Part shown: positions 16,347 to 25,613 of the stretch, in pieces
How positions within the stretch are numbered: the first letter of the stretch is position 1
Layout of the letters: each line of letters opens with the position of its first letter
NCBI GenBank assembly: GCA_910588185.1
Contig: CAJUQR010000009.1
Span: 1 to 63,627, forward strand
Source of the DNA: an uncultured Peptostreptococcaceae bacterium
GTDB lineage: Bacteria > Bacillota > Clostridia > Peptostreptococcales > Anaerovoracaceae
Length of the DNA: 63,627 nt
Direction of reading: 5' to 3'
Notes under the pieces: model-generated
What the model saw: only the letters and a program-made list of their open reading frames with translations
Databases searched by the model: none
What the model was told of the DNA's origin: nothing
Program-made: the position numbers and the translations under genes

Positions 16347-18995
16347 ATGCAAAATAATCATTTAACTATTGGGTTTTTAGCTCATGTGGATGCGGGTAAG
16401 ACAACTTTATCAGAAGCAATTTTGTATACTACAGGCGCAATAAGAAAGCTTGGCAGAGTAGATCATAAAACAGCTTTTTTGGATACCAATTCTATTGAAC
16501 AAAATCGTGGTATTACGGTGTTTTCGAAAGAAGCGCGTTTTGAAGCAGACGGAAAGAAATTTACATTGCTTGATACCCCGGGACATGTAGACTTTGGAAA
16601 TGAAGCAGAACGTACATTGCAAGTTTTAGATTATGCGGTTTTGATTATAAGCGGTGCAGATGGAGTACAGGGACACACAATAACTCTTTGGAAGCTTCTT
16701 GCTGCGTATAATGTTCCCGTATTTGTATTTGTCAATAAAATGGACCAGGCGGGAACAGATAAAAATAAAATTTTGAATGAACTTAATTCAAGATTTGGCA
16801 GTGGATTTGCAGAATTTTATGAAGGAATGCCTGCAAACATAGAAGAAACCGCTTCTTGTGATGAGACTCTTATAGAAGAATATTTTGACCGAAAGAACAT
16901 TTCATCTGAAAATATTGCAGGAGCCGTTAAAAAGAGAAATCTTTTTCCTGTATGTTTTGGTTCGGCACTTAAGATGGAAGGCATTTGGAATTTGATTGAA
17001 GTTATGTGCGAATATACGAGAGTGCCTGATTACCCGGATGAGTTTGGCGCCAGAGTTTATAAAATAAGCAGAGATAAACAAGGCGTACGTCAAACCCATA
17101 TGAAGATTACAGGCGGAAGATTACAGAGTAAGATGTCAATTGCGCAAGGCAAAAAAGAGGAAAAAGTCGAGCAGATTCGCTTTTATTCCGGCAAAGGTTT
17201 CGAAAGCTCTCAAATAGCAGAGGCAGGAATGATTTGTGCAGTCACAGGACTTTCAGCGACTTATGCCGGACAGCAGCTTGGTATTGTAGACCATATGGTT
17301 AGTATAAAGACTAAGCTTGAGCCGGCATTAACATATAGAGTAATATTGCCTGAGGGGATTGACTGTACTGCGGCGCTTCAAAAATTGAGGCAGATTGAGG
17401 AAGAAGAGCCCAGTCTTCAAATAGTTTGGAAAGAGACGCTGCAAGAGATTCATGTCAAAGCGACGGGAAGATTGGAACTTGAAGTTTTACAACACATCGT
17501 TAAAGAACGATTTGATATGGATGTGGAATTTGGAGACGGAAGCATAATATATAAAGAAACTATTTCAAAACCTGTAATAGGAATCGGCCATTTTGAGCCT
17601 CTTCGCCACTATGCTGAGGTTCAGCTTTTGATGGAGCCATTAGATAGGGGACAAGGAAAAATATTTGATTCTATTGTCAGCGAAGACAAGCTGGATAGAA
17701 ATTGGCAAAGATTGATTTTAAGCCATATGGCAGAGCGAGAGCATTTGGGAATTTTAACAGGATCGTTTATTGACGATGTTAAGATAACACTCATAGGCGG
17801 CAGAGCTCATATCAAACATACTGAGGGCGGAGATTTTAGACAAGCAACTTACAGAGCAGTTCGTCAAGGATTGTGCAAAGGAGAAAGTGTTTTGCTCGAG
17901 CCTATGTATGAATTCAGAGCAGAAGTTCCAAGTGAAAATGTAGGAAGGGTTCTTTCGGACATGCAAAGATTTGGAGCATCATGTAAACCGCCTGAAGCGT
18001 TGGAAGATGGTAATTCTCTGATTGAAGGCAGAGGCGCTGTCAGTGTACTTAAAGATTATCAGCAAGATTTAATTTCATATACTAAAGGTAAAGGAAAATT
18101 TACTGTAATACCATGCGGATATGATAAGTGTCATAATCAGCAGGAGGTTGTAGATAGAATCGGATACAGATTTGAGGAAGATTTGGATAACCCTGCAGGT
18201 TCAGTATTTTGCAGCAGCGGAAGTGCGGTGTATGTCAAATGGGAGCAAGTAGATGATATGGCTCATGTAGACAGTGGATACAAGCTTACAGAAGATGGAG
18301 TTTTCAGTGATTGGTCAGATGTTGACAATGTCGGGCGTTCTGCAAGCAGCAGTTATGACAGTGCTTCTGCAAAAGAGCTTGACGAAATCTTTTTTAGAAC
18401 TTATGGCAAGAGCAAAAGAGATGAGGCGATCAGAAGGCAGCAGCTCAGTAAAGGAAGCAGAAAACCTTTGAAACCCAAGACTTGGGAAAAAGGATTTTCC
18501 GATATCAACAAATCTTATCAAGAAAAGAATTTGCCGTATTATGTAGTAGACGGATATAATTTAATTTTTGCATGGGAAGAACTGTCGCAGCTTGCCAAGG
18601 CTAACTTGGATGCTGCTCGTGAGACGCTCATCGAAATACTGGAAAATTATATGGCATATAAAAAGATTGCCATGGTAGTTGTATTTGACGGATATAAAGT
18701 TAAAGGCGGCGCAGGAAGCAAAATAAATTATGGAGGTATGAAGGTAGTCTATACCAAAGAAGCTCAGACGGCAGACCGTTTTATAGAGGAAACGGTTTAC
18801 GAAATGGGAAGATCGTTTGATGTGACTGTAATAACTTCTGACAGACCGGTTCAGATGGCAGCATTAGGCGATGGAGCATCCAGAATGTCAGCAAGGGATT
18901 TTTATCAGGAAGTGATATCGACTTCAGAGCAAATAAGAGAAAAATTAAAGAAACAAAGAAAGGCTTCCAACAGACCTTTCGAAGGCAAATTATAA
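16347..18995 (+). CDS. TetM/EF-G-like translational GTPase fused to a YacP/Rae1-type NYN nuclease domain
   Basis: An 882-residue fusion. Residues 1 to about 640 match ribosomal-protection/EF-G-like GTPases: P-loop AHVDAGKTT at 12-20, switch II DTPGHVDF, NKMD, then the EF-G domain II-V region with EILTGSF- and GRG-type motifs. After a charged linker (about 655-728) comes a NYN domain of the YacP/Rae1 type at 729-880. It holds candidate acidic catalytic residues D735 (VVDGYN), D781 (VFDGYK), D810 (TADRFIEE) and D832 (TSDR). Rae1 is a ribosome-associated A-site mRNA endonuclease, and TetM-type GTPases also act at the A site. The fusion therefore suggests one protein that binds stalled ribosomes and cuts mRNA. 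That function is inference. It forms its own unit, with a terminator after it. Confidence 0.85.
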   Translation: MQNNHLTIGFLAHVDAGKTTLSEAILYTTGAIRKLGRVDHKTAFLDTNSIEQNRGITVFSKEARFEADGKKFTLLDTPGHVDFGNEAERTLQVLDYAVLIISGADGVQGHTITLWKLLAAYNVPVFVFVNKMDQAGTDKNKILNELNSRFGSGFAEFYEGMPANIEETASCDETLIEEYFDRKNISSENIAGAVKKRNLFPVCFGSALKMEGIWNLIEVMCEYTRVPDYPDEFGARVYKISRDKQGVRQTHMKITGGRLQSKMSIAQGKKEEKVEQIRFYSGKGFESSQIAEAGMICAVTGLSATYAGQQLGIVDHMVSIKTKLEPALTYRVILPEGIDCTAALQKLRQIEEEEPSLQIVWKETLQEIHVKATGRLELEVLQHIVKERFDMDVEFGDGSIIYKETISKPVIGIGHFEPLRHYAEVQLLMEPLDRGQGKIFDSIVSEDKLDRNWQRLILSHMAEREHLGILTGSFIDDVKITLIGGRAHIKHTEGGDFRQATYRAVRQGLCKGESVLLEPMYEFRAEVPSENVGRVLSDMQRFGASCKPPEALEDGNSLIEGRGAVSVLKDYQQDLISYTKGKGKFTVIPCGYDKCHNQQEVVDRIGYRFEEDLDNPAGSVFCSSGSAVYVKWEQVDDMAHVDSGYKLTEDGVFSDWSDVDNVGRSASSSYDSASAKELDEIFFRTYGKSKRDEAIRRQQLSKGSRKPLKPKTWEKGFSDINKSYQEKNLPYYVVDGYNLIFAWEELSQLAKANLDAARETLIEILENYMAYKKIAMVVVFDGYKVKGGAGSKINYGGMKVVYTKEAQTADRFIEETVYEMGRSFDVTVITSDRPVQMAALGDGASRMSARDFYQEVISTSEQIREKLKKQRKASNRPFEGKL

Positions 18996-19013
18996 AATAT
19001 TTACGTGAGTATT

Positions 19014-19050
19014 GCGATCAGCATCAGGGTTTTGCTGGTCGTATTTTTTT
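19014..19050 (+). terminator. Terminator after the GTPase-NYN gene
   Basis: GCGATCAGCA (19014-19023) pairs with TGCTGGTCGT (19033-19042), allowing wobble, and is followed by T7. Confidence 0.8.
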
Positions 19051-19117
19051 GTGCAATTCACAGAGAATATGACCGAGCAGCATTTGCGTATATTTACAAG
19101 GAGTACTTTAAGAAATC

Positions 19118-19173
19118 TTTAACTTACATTTAACATAAGCAGGATTTTACTTTTAACATTGTATAGGTATACT
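19118..19173 (+). promoter_or_regulatory. Pho box and promoter of the pst operon
   Basis: Direct repeats TTTAAC at 19118-19123 and 19129-19134 are 11 bp apart. They are followed by TTTTAC (19145-19150) and TTTAAC (19152-19157). A -10 box TATACT is at 19168-19173, 17 bp after TTTTAC, with a poor -35. This is the classic arrangement of PhoP-activated promoters in Firmicutes, whose repeats are TTAACA-like with an 11-bp period. Confidence 0.75.
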
Positions 19174-19225
19174 GGGCATGTAAAAAGGAGAAAATAAATG
19201 AAAGATTTTCTAGGAGGAAAATGAA

Positions 19226-20068
19226 ATGAAAAAGGCAGTCAGCCTGATTTTAGCGGTTGTTATGATAATGGTGCTTTTTACCGGGTGTGGCAGTGGCAAA
19301 AGAAATCATAATGATATAACAGTTATTTCAAGAGAAGACGGCTCTGGTACAAGAGAAGGCTTTATTGAATTAATGGGCATTAAAGTTGATGGAAAAGACA
19401 GGACAGTGGCTACTTCAGAAATATCATCTTCTACTTCTGTAATTATGATTACAGTTGCAGGCAATCCAAATGCGATAGGATATATATCTTTAGGATCACT
19501 GAATGATACAGTTAAAGCTGTTAAGGTAGACGGAATAAAGGCAGCGGAGGACACTATTAAAATGGGGGAATATCCGGTAGTAAGACCTTTTAATATTGTA
19601 ACAAAATCAGATTTAAGTAAAGAAGCAGAGGATTTTATAACATTTATAATGAGCAAAGAAGGTCAGGCCATAATAAGTAATAAAGGATATATACCATCCG
19701 CGGAAAAGCCGAAAGAATATGTTAAACACAATGGTATCAACGGAAGGATTGTGCTTGCAGGTTCAACTTCTGTAGCACCTGTCATGGAATCTTTGGCGGA
19801 TGCTTACAAGGACATGTATCAAGGAGTGGAGATTGAGATTCAGCAGACAGGTTCGGGAGCCGGTATTACTTCTACGATTGAAGGAGCTTGCGATATAGGT
19901 ATGGCATCAAGAAACTTGAAAGAGGAAGAGGCGGAATCAGGTATAACACAAATTCAGATAGCCCTTGACGGAATTGTAGTAATAGTGAATAAGGAAAATA
20001 AGGTTGATAATCTCAGCTCTGAGCAGATACGAAAGATTTTTATGGGTGAGATTACGACTTGGGAGTAA
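19226..20068 (+). CDS. pstS: Phosphate-binding lipoprotein PstS, circularly permuted
   Basis: Extracellular phosphate-binding component of the Pst ABC importer. A lipoprotein signal ends at Cys21 (FTGC). The mature protein has all PstS blocks in rotated order. SREDGSGTREGF, AIGYISLGSL and a degenerate RPFNIVTK stretch, normally the C-terminal half, come first (residues 30-160). LAGSTSVAPVMESLADAY, GACDIGMASR and IFMGEITTWE, normally the N-terminal half, come second (residues 172-280). The chain stops exactly where the canonical protein would continue into GSGTR. It is the first gene of the pst operon, with a Pho box upstream. Relatives with the same order may exist in other Clostridia. Confidence 0.9.
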   Translation: MKKAVSLILAVVMIMVLFTGCGSGKRNHNDITVISREDGSGTREGFIELMGIKVDGKDRTVATSEISSSTSVIMITVAGNPNAIGYISLGSLNDTVKAVKVDGIKAAEDTIKMGEYPVVRPFNIVTKSDLSKEAEDFITFIMSKEGQAIISNKGYIPSAEKPKEYVKHNGINGRIVLAGSTSVAPVMESLADAYKDMYQGVEIEIQQTGSGAGITSTIEGACDIGMASRNLKEEEAESGITQIQIALDGIVVIVNKENKVDNLSSEQIRKIFMGEITTWE

Positions 20069-20074
20069 TAAAAA

Positions 20075-20926
20075 ATGAAAAGACATTCTGAAACAGTTAT
20101 GAAGTATGTATTTATGGCGGCGGCAGCAGTTTCCATAATAGCGGTAATAGTAATATGCTTGTTTTTGTTTTCAAAAGGTTTTCCTGCTATAAAAGAAATA
20201 GGTCTTTTTAAATTTCTTGGAGGCACCGTATGGAAACCGCTTGAAGGACAGTTTGGGATATTTCCAATGATCTTAGGAAGCATTTATGTTACAGGCGGAG
20301 CCATAATCTTGGGAGTTCCTATAGGTCTTTTATGTGCTATCTTTATGGCGAAGTTTTGTCCTAAAGGATTGTACAAAATATTAAAACCTGCAGTTGATCT
20401 TTTGGCAGGGATTCCATCTATTGTTTATGGATTTTTTGGACTTATGGTTATCGTTCCTTTTATGCAGGATATTTTTGGAGGAAGTGGAAAAGGGATTCTT
20501 ACGGCATCTGTTTTGCTTGCAATAATGATATTACCAACGATTATAAGCGTATCAGAAACTTCTATAAGGGCAGTTCCGGAGAGTTATTATGAGGGTTCTC
20601 TTGCGCTTGGTGCAACTCATGAATTAAGTGTATTTTTTACAATATTGCCTGCAGCTAAATCAGGTATTATTGCAGGAATAATTTTGGGGATAGGAAGAGC
20701 TATAGGAGAAACCATGGCTGTCGTATATATAGCAGGAAATCAGGCGGTCATACCTGAATCTATTTTTGATGGAGTCAGAACTATGACGGCCAATATAGTG
20801 CTTGAAATGGGATATGCCAGTGATGGAATTCATAGAAATGCGCTAATTGCGACAGCAGTTGTATTATTTGTATTTATCTTGATAATAAATATTTCATTTT
20901 CTCTGCTGAAAAGGAGGAATGATTGA
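20075..20926 (+). CDS. pstC: Phosphate ABC transporter permease PstC
   Basis: Inner-membrane permease of the Pst system, 283 aa with about six transmembrane segments. The PstC signature LLAGIPSIVYGFFGL near residues 109-123 and the EAA-like cytoplasmic loop SYYEGSLALGATHELSVF are clear, as is the GIGRAIGETMAV block. It starts 6 nt after pstS and its stop codon overlaps the pstA start (TGATG), indicating coupled translation. Confidence 0.97.
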   Translation: MKRHSETVMKYVFMAAAAVSIIAVIVICLFLFSKGFPAIKEIGLFKFLGGTVWKPLEGQFGIFPMILGSIYVTGGAIILGVPIGLLCAIFMAKFCPKGLYKILKPAVDLLAGIPSIVYGFFGLMVIVPFMQDIFGGSGKGILTASVLLAIMILPTIISVSETSIRAVPESYYEGSLALGATHELSVFFTILPAAKSGIIAGIILGIGRAIGETMAVVYIAGNQAVIPESIFDGVRTMTANIVLEMGYASDGIHRNALIATAVVLFVFILIINISFSLLKRRND

Positions 20927-21789
20927 TGGCAAACAGAGGATTTAGACAAAAAATCAGAGAATATAGAAGAAGTCCTGTTTCAGCTGTTTTATATATGCTG
21001 GTGTGGCTGAGTATGGCCATAACTTTGGCAGTATTGGCTTCTCTTATTGCATATATAGTTTACAATGGAGTGCCCAACCTGACTTTGCCGGGGCTTTTTG
21101 ACTGGGAATATAACAGCGAAAATGTCTCTATGATGCCGGCTATCATAAACACTGTTATTATGACGGGACTATCCCTTGCACTGGCAGTTCCGATGGGAGT
21201 GTTTGCGGCTATATATTTAGTTGAATATGCAAGGAGAGGCAACAGGCTGGTTAAAATCGTAAGAATTACAGCGGAAACCCTTGCAGGAATTCCATCTATA
21301 GTTTACGGATTATTTGGATATGTATTGTTTGTAATTACACTTGGATGGGGATATACACTTTTGTCAGGAGCTATTACTTTAGCCATAATGATACTTCCAC
21401 TTATAATGAGAACTACAGAAGAGGCGCTTATATCGGTTCCGGACTCATTTAGAGAGGGAAGTTTTGGTCTTGGGGCAGGTAAATTGAGGACAGTATTTAA
21501 GATTGTTTTGCCATCAGCATCTCCGGGAATCCTGGCTGGTACGATTTTGGCTATCGGACGAATAGTAGGAGAGTCAGCAGCATTGATTTTTACAGCCGGA
21601 ACTAATCCGGTCGTACCGGATAGCTTATTTGCCTCTACCAGGACGCTGTCTGTTCATATGTATGCTTTGATGAATGAGGGCCTTTATACACCGCAGGCTT
21701 ATGCTACAGCAGTAGTTTTGCTCATAGTAGTTGTTCTTATAAACAGTCTTTCAGGCGTAGTTGCTAAGAAACTTGTAAACAGGAGGTGA
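20926..21789 (+). CDS. pstA: Phosphate ABC transporter permease PstA
   Basis: Second permease of the Pst importer, 287 aa. It shares the LAGIPSIVYGLFGY signature and the EGSFGLGAGKLRTVF EAA-type loop with PstC, followed by GRIVGESAALIFTAG. The ATG at 20926 overlaps the pstC stop by one base and has AAGGAGG upstream; a TTG three bases earlier is less likely. pstB starts 6 nt after its stop. Confidence 0.97.
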   Translation: MANRGFRQKIREYRRSPVSAVLYMLVWLSMAITLAVLASLIAYIVYNGVPNLTLPGLFDWEYNSENVSMMPAIINTVIMTGLSLALAVPMGVFAAIYLVEYARRGNRLVKIVRITAETLAGIPSIVYGLFGYVLFVITLGWGYTLLSGAITLAIMILPLIMRTTEEALISVPDSFREGSFGLGAGKLRTVFKIVLPSASPGILAGTILAIGRIVGESAALIFTAGTNPVVPDSLFASTRTLSVHMYALMNEGLYTPQAYATAVVLLIVVVLINSLSGVVAKKLVNRR

Positions 21790-21795
21790 TTATAT

Positions 21796-22545
21796 ATGGA
21801 TAAATTAACAGTAAAAAATCTTGACTTATATTATGGAAAATTTCATGCTCTTAAAGATATAAATATTGATGTTAAAGATAAAGAAATAACAGCACTTATT
21901 GGACCCTCAGGCTGCGGCAAATCGACGCTTTTAAAGACTTTAAACAGGATGAATGATCTTGTAGAGGGTTGCAGGATAGAAGGGCAGATTATGCTTGACG
22001 GTGAGAACATATATGACGATATGGATGTGAATTTGCTTAGAAAGAGGGTAGGAATGGTGTTTCAAAAACCCAATCCTTTTCCAATGAGCATATATGATAA
22101 CATAGTTTATGGGCCAAAGACTCATGGCATTCATTCTAAAGTTGTGCTTGATGAAATTGTTGAAAAATCCCTTAGATCAGCGGCAATTTGGGACGAAGTA
22201 AAAGACAGGCTTAAAAAAAGTGCATTGGGCTTGTCAGGAGGACAGCAGCAAAGACTTTGTATTGCTAGAGCGCTGGCAGTTGAGCCGGAAGTTCTTTTGA
22301 TGGATGAGCCGACTTCAGCTCTTGATCCTGTATCCACATCTAAAATTGAGGATCTTGCAGTTGAATTAAAAGATAAGTATACTATAATTATGGTTACTCA
22401 TAATATGCAGCAAGCTACAAGGATTTCGGATAGGACAGCCTTTTTCCTTATGGGAGAAGTGATAGAATATAATGAAACCGGAAGGTTGTTTTCTTCTCCA
22501 AAAGATAAGAGGACAGAGGATTATATTACGGGAAGGTTTGGGTGA
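21796..22545 (+). CDS. pstB: Phosphate ABC transporter ATPase PstB
   Basis: Cytoplasmic ATPase that powers phosphate uptake, 249 aa. It has Walker A GPSGCGKST, the Q-loop QKPNPFPMS specific to PstB, signature LSGGQQQRLCIARAL, Walker B LLMDEPTSALDP and the H-loop VTHNMQQA. It lies 6 nt after pstA with a strong AGGAGGTG ribosome binding site, and 4 nt before phoU. All features of the family are intact. Confidence 0.98.
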   Translation: MDKLTVKNLDLYYGKFHALKDINIDVKDKEITALIGPSGCGKSTLLKTLNRMNDLVEGCRIEGQIMLDGENIYDDMDVNLLRKRVGMVFQKPNPFPMSIYDNIVYGPKTHGIHSKVVLDEIVEKSLRSAAIWDEVKDRLKKSALGLSGGQQQRLCIARALAVEPEVLLMDEPTSALDPVSTSKIEDLAVELKDKYTIIMVTHNMQQATRISDRTAFFLMGEVIEYNETGRLFSSPKDKRTEDYITGRFG

Positions 22546-22549
22546 TTTT

Positions 22550-23200
22550 ATGAGAAATAGATTTGACAGACAGCTTGAGGAACTAAATTCAGAAATGATA
22601 GTTATGGGAGCCCTATGTGAAGAGGCTATAACCTATGCAATGAATGCATTGTTTAAAGGCGATATGGATATGGCTAAGAGGGCTTTAGAGGCAGAGGAAC
22701 AGATAGACCGAAAAGAACGAGACATCGAAAATCTTTGTATGAAATTGCTGCTTCAACAGCACCCGGTGGCAGGAGACCTTAGACTTATTTCATCTGCTCT
22801 TAAGATGATAAGCGATATGGAGAGAATAGGCGACCATGCTGAGGATATAGCAGAGCTTGTGGAATATATGGATTCTGAGGAGATTCCACAAGAGGAAAAT
22901 CTGCAAAGGATGGCAGATGCAGCAGTTTCCATGGTTACACACAGCGTTGATTCTTTTGTAAAAAAAGACTTAGCCCTTGCAAAAAAGGTTATCGTTGACG
23001 ACAATATTGTCGACAGATATTTTGATAAAGTGAAAGATGATTTAATTGTCATTATTGCAGATGATGCTAAAAAAGGGCGTATCTGCGTTGATCTTTTGAT
23101 GATAGCTAAATATCTTGAAAGAGTAGCTGACCACGCGACCAATATAGGAGAATGGGTGGTTTATAGCATAACAGGCGAACATCCGAAAGAGGAGAATTGA
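22550..23200 (+). CDS. phoU: Phosphate signalling protein PhoU
   Basis: Negative modulator linking the Pst transporter to the PhoR kinase, 216 aa. It consists of two three-helix PhoU repeats, each with the metal-binding pattern: LISSALKMISDMERIGDHAEDIAE and LLMIAKYLERVADHATNIGEW. The ATG at 22550 begins MRNRFDRQL, the usual PhoU start; an in-frame upstream start inside pstB is rejected. It is followed 17 nt later by the response regulator. Confidence 0.96.
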   Translation: MRNRFDRQLEELNSEMIVMGALCEEAITYAMNALFKGDMDMAKRALEAEEQIDRKERDIENLCMKLLLQQHPVAGDLRLISSALKMISDMERIGDHAEDIAELVEYMDSEEIPQEENLQRMADAAVSMVTHSVDSFVKKDLALAKKVIVDDNIVDRYFDKVKDDLIVIIADDAKKGRICVDLLMIAKYLERVADHATNIGEWVVYSITGEHPKEEN

Positions 23201-23217
23201 TTTAAACGGAGAAATAC

Positions 23218-23895
23218 ATGATATATTTATTGGAAGACGACAATAATATAAGAAATTTTGTCACATACGCACTTAATAATTCCGGCCTTTCAGCTAAAGG
23301 ATTTGAGAAACCAAGTGAGTTTTGGGAAGCGGTGAAAGATACAATGCCGCAGATGGTGATTTTAGACATAATGCTTCCTGAAGAGGATGGACTTTCTGTG
23401 CTTTTTAAGTTACGAGATAATCAGAGTACCAGAAAACTTCCCGTAATGATGCTTACTGCCAAAAGCACCGAGTATGATAAGGTTATAGGTCTTGATAACG
23501 GAGCTGACGATTATGTTACAAAGCCTTTTGGCACAATGGAATTGATTGCAAGAGTTAAGGCATTACTTAGGAGAACAGAGAATGTTGAAGATGATGAGGA
23601 ATATGTTATAGGCAATTTGTATTTGTGCCCTTCTAAGCATATAGTTCGGGTAAAGGATGAGGACATCTCTCTTACTTTAAAAGAATTTGAACTTTTATAT
23701 CTGCTTATTCGCAATAAGGGCAGAGTTTTAACCAGAGACATGATTTTAGAAGAAATTTGGGGATATGAGTTTGACAGAGAAAACCGAACGGTGGACGTTC
23801 ACGTCAGAACACTTAGAACAAAGCTTAAGGATTGCGCAGATGTAATAGAAACTATAAGAGGCGTAGGATATAGAATCGGAGGAAATGACCGATGA
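23218..23895 (+). CDS. phoP: Response regulator PhoP (PhoB type)
   Basis: OmpR-family response regulator, 225 aa. The receiver domain occupies residues 1-115 with the phosphoacceptor D50 (VILDIMLP), the acidic pair ED, and K100-region TKPFG. The winged-helix DNA-binding domain, about residues 130-222, contains TLKEFELLYLL and RTVDVHVRTLRTKL. It is expected to bind the Pho box at 19118 and so autoregulate the operon. It overlaps phoR by 4 nt (ATGA). Confidence 0.95.
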   Translation: MIYLLEDDNNIRNFVTYALNNSGLSAKGFEKPSEFWEAVKDTMPQMVILDIMLPEEDGLSVLFKLRDNQSTRKLPVMMLTAKSTEYDKVIGLDNGADDYVTKPFGTMELIARVKALLRRTENVEDDEEYVIGNLYLCPSKHIVRVKDEDISLTLKEFELLYLLIRNKGRVLTRDMILEEIWGYEFDRENRTVDVHVRTLRTKLKDCADVIETIRGVGYRIGGNDR

Positions 23896-25559
23896 CCAAA
23901 AGGATATTTGTAGGGATAATATTGGTTTCGTTTATTACGGTACTTGCATGTACAGGGCTTGTAATGGGCGTCATGTATGATTATTTGGGCGAAAAGATAG
24001 ATGATGAACTTAAAGATGAAGCCAAGATAGTTGAGGCATCTTTAAAAATCAATGGCGTAAGTTATTTGGAACAACTAAATCAAAATAATAAAATAGACAG
24101 TCGTATAACATTAATAGCACCTAGTGGAGATGTTATTTTTGACAGTGAAGCAGATTCAGGGGAGATGGTCAGCCATTTTGAACGAAAAGAGGTAAAAGAG
24201 GCGTTATCCGAGGGCGAGGGATATGCGGTGAGAAAATCTGATACTCTAGCGCAGGACACCAGATATTATGCCATCAGAATGGAAGACGGCAATATTTTAA
24301 GATTATCTTCAAGTCATTATTCACAAGTGGCTCTGATTGCTGATAATTTTGGAATAGTTTTTTTGATTATTATAGTTCTTATAGTGGTTGGAATCATAAT
24401 CTCGGCCAGAATAACCAGGTCTATCGTCAGACCGATTAATAATATTGATTTGGATTCACCTGATATATCAAAAAATTATGAAGAAATAATACCATTACTG
24501 CATCGTATAAGGGAACAGAATAATAAAATCCACATTCAGATGGAAAAGTTAAAAAAACAGCAAAATGAGTTTGCTGTAATAATGGAAAACATGTCCGAGG
24601 GTCTAATAGTAGTAGACAAGGATATGGAGGTTCTTGCTTGTAATAACAGCGCTGTTAACATGCTTGATGCCAAAGGATATAACAAGAATGAAAACATTTT
24701 GGGATTAAATAGAAGCCAGGCTTTTCGATGTGTGGTGAGCAGGTCTTTAGAGGGTGAAAATTGCAGAGATATACTTTCGATTAACGGCTTTATTTATGAG
24801 GTTATAGCAAATACCGTGTATGACGGAGAGTGTGTTACAGGCACAGTCTTAATAATTATCGATGTTACAGAGAAAGAAAAGGGAGAGCTTCTCAGGCGTG
24901 AGTTTACTTCAAATGTGTCGCATGAATTAAAGACTCCACTCACTACTATTTACGGAATAGCAGATATGATGAGCGGAGATTTGGTAAAATCAGAGGATAT
25001 AAAACCTTTTGCAAATACCATAAAAGAGGAATCATCTCGCCTTGTCACGCTTATTGAAGATGTTCTGAGACTGTCTCAGCTTGATGAAAATAACGTGCAA
25101 GATGAAAAAGAGTCTGTAGATGTTTTAAACATTGCAGAGAAAGTCGCAAAAAGACTTGCCCATGAAGCAGATAAAAGAGGTGTGAAAGTGGGGGTTTCGG
25201 GCAGCCATGTCAGAATTCTTGGCATAAGTTCTATGGTCGAGGAAATAATTTATAATTTATGTGACAATTCCATAAAATATAATAAGGAAGGCGGAACTGT
25301 TCAGATAAAAGTTGATAAAATTGATGATGATTGCCTTATTTCTGTTGAGGATTCTGGTATAGGCATACCAAAAAAACATTTGAACAGAGTTTTTGAAAGA
25401 TTTTACAGAGTGGATAAAAGCCGCTCTAAAGTTACAGGAGGTACAGGTCTGGGACTTTCTATAGTTAAACATTCTGTTTCATATCTTGGAGGAGAACTTA
25501 GCATAGATAGTGATGAAAATTTGGGAACAAAGGTAAATATACGATTTAAGTCAGTTTAA
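23892..25559 (+). CDS. phoR: Sensor histidine kinase PhoR
   Basis: Membrane-bound kinase partner of PhoP, 555 aa. An N-terminal TM helix (about 5-27) and a second TM helix (about 152-172) enclose an extracytoplasmic sensor domain. A short HAMP-like linker and a PAS domain (about 215-325) follow. Then come HisKA with the phosphoacceptor H344 in SNVSHELKTPL, and the HATPase with LCDNSIKYN, EDSGIGIPK and GTGLGLSIVK. The order pst-phoU-phoPR in one operon indicates phosphate-starvation sensing. No clear terminator follows. Confidence 0.95.
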   Translation: MTKRIFVGIILVSFITVLACTGLVMGVMYDYLGEKIDDELKDEAKIVEASLKINGVSYLEQLNQNNKIDSRITLIAPSGDVIFDSEADSGEMVSHFERKEVKEALSEGEGYAVRKSDTLAQDTRYYAIRMEDGNILRLSSSHYSQVALIADNFGIVFLIIIVLIVVGIIISARITRSIVRPINNIDLDSPDISKNYEEIIPLLHRIREQNNKIHIQMEKLKKQQNEFAVIMENMSEGLIVVDKDMEVLACNNSAVNMLDAKGYNKNENILGLNRSQAFRCVVSRSLEGENCRDILSINGFIYEVIANTVYDGECVTGTVLIIIDVTEKEKGELLRREFTSNVSHELKTPLTTIYGIADMMSGDLVKSEDIKPFANTIKEESSRLVTLIEDVLRLSQLDENNVQDEKESVDVLNIAEKVAKRLAHEADKRGVKVGVSGSHVRILGISSMVEEIIYNLCDNSIKYNKEGGTVQIKVDKIDDDCLISVEDSGIGIPKKHLNRVFERFYRVDKSRSKVTGGTGLGLSIVKHSVSYLGGELSIDSDENLGTKVNIRFKSV

Positions 25560-25613
25560 TTTACAGTAAAACAGGGAATATTAAAATTAATTGAATATAT
25601 GGAGGTACGATTT

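Noticed and set aside
16347..18995. Simple call of a tetracycline-resistance protein.
   Set aside because: The C-terminal NYN domain and the chromosomal setting without mobile genes make a dedicated resistance role unproven.
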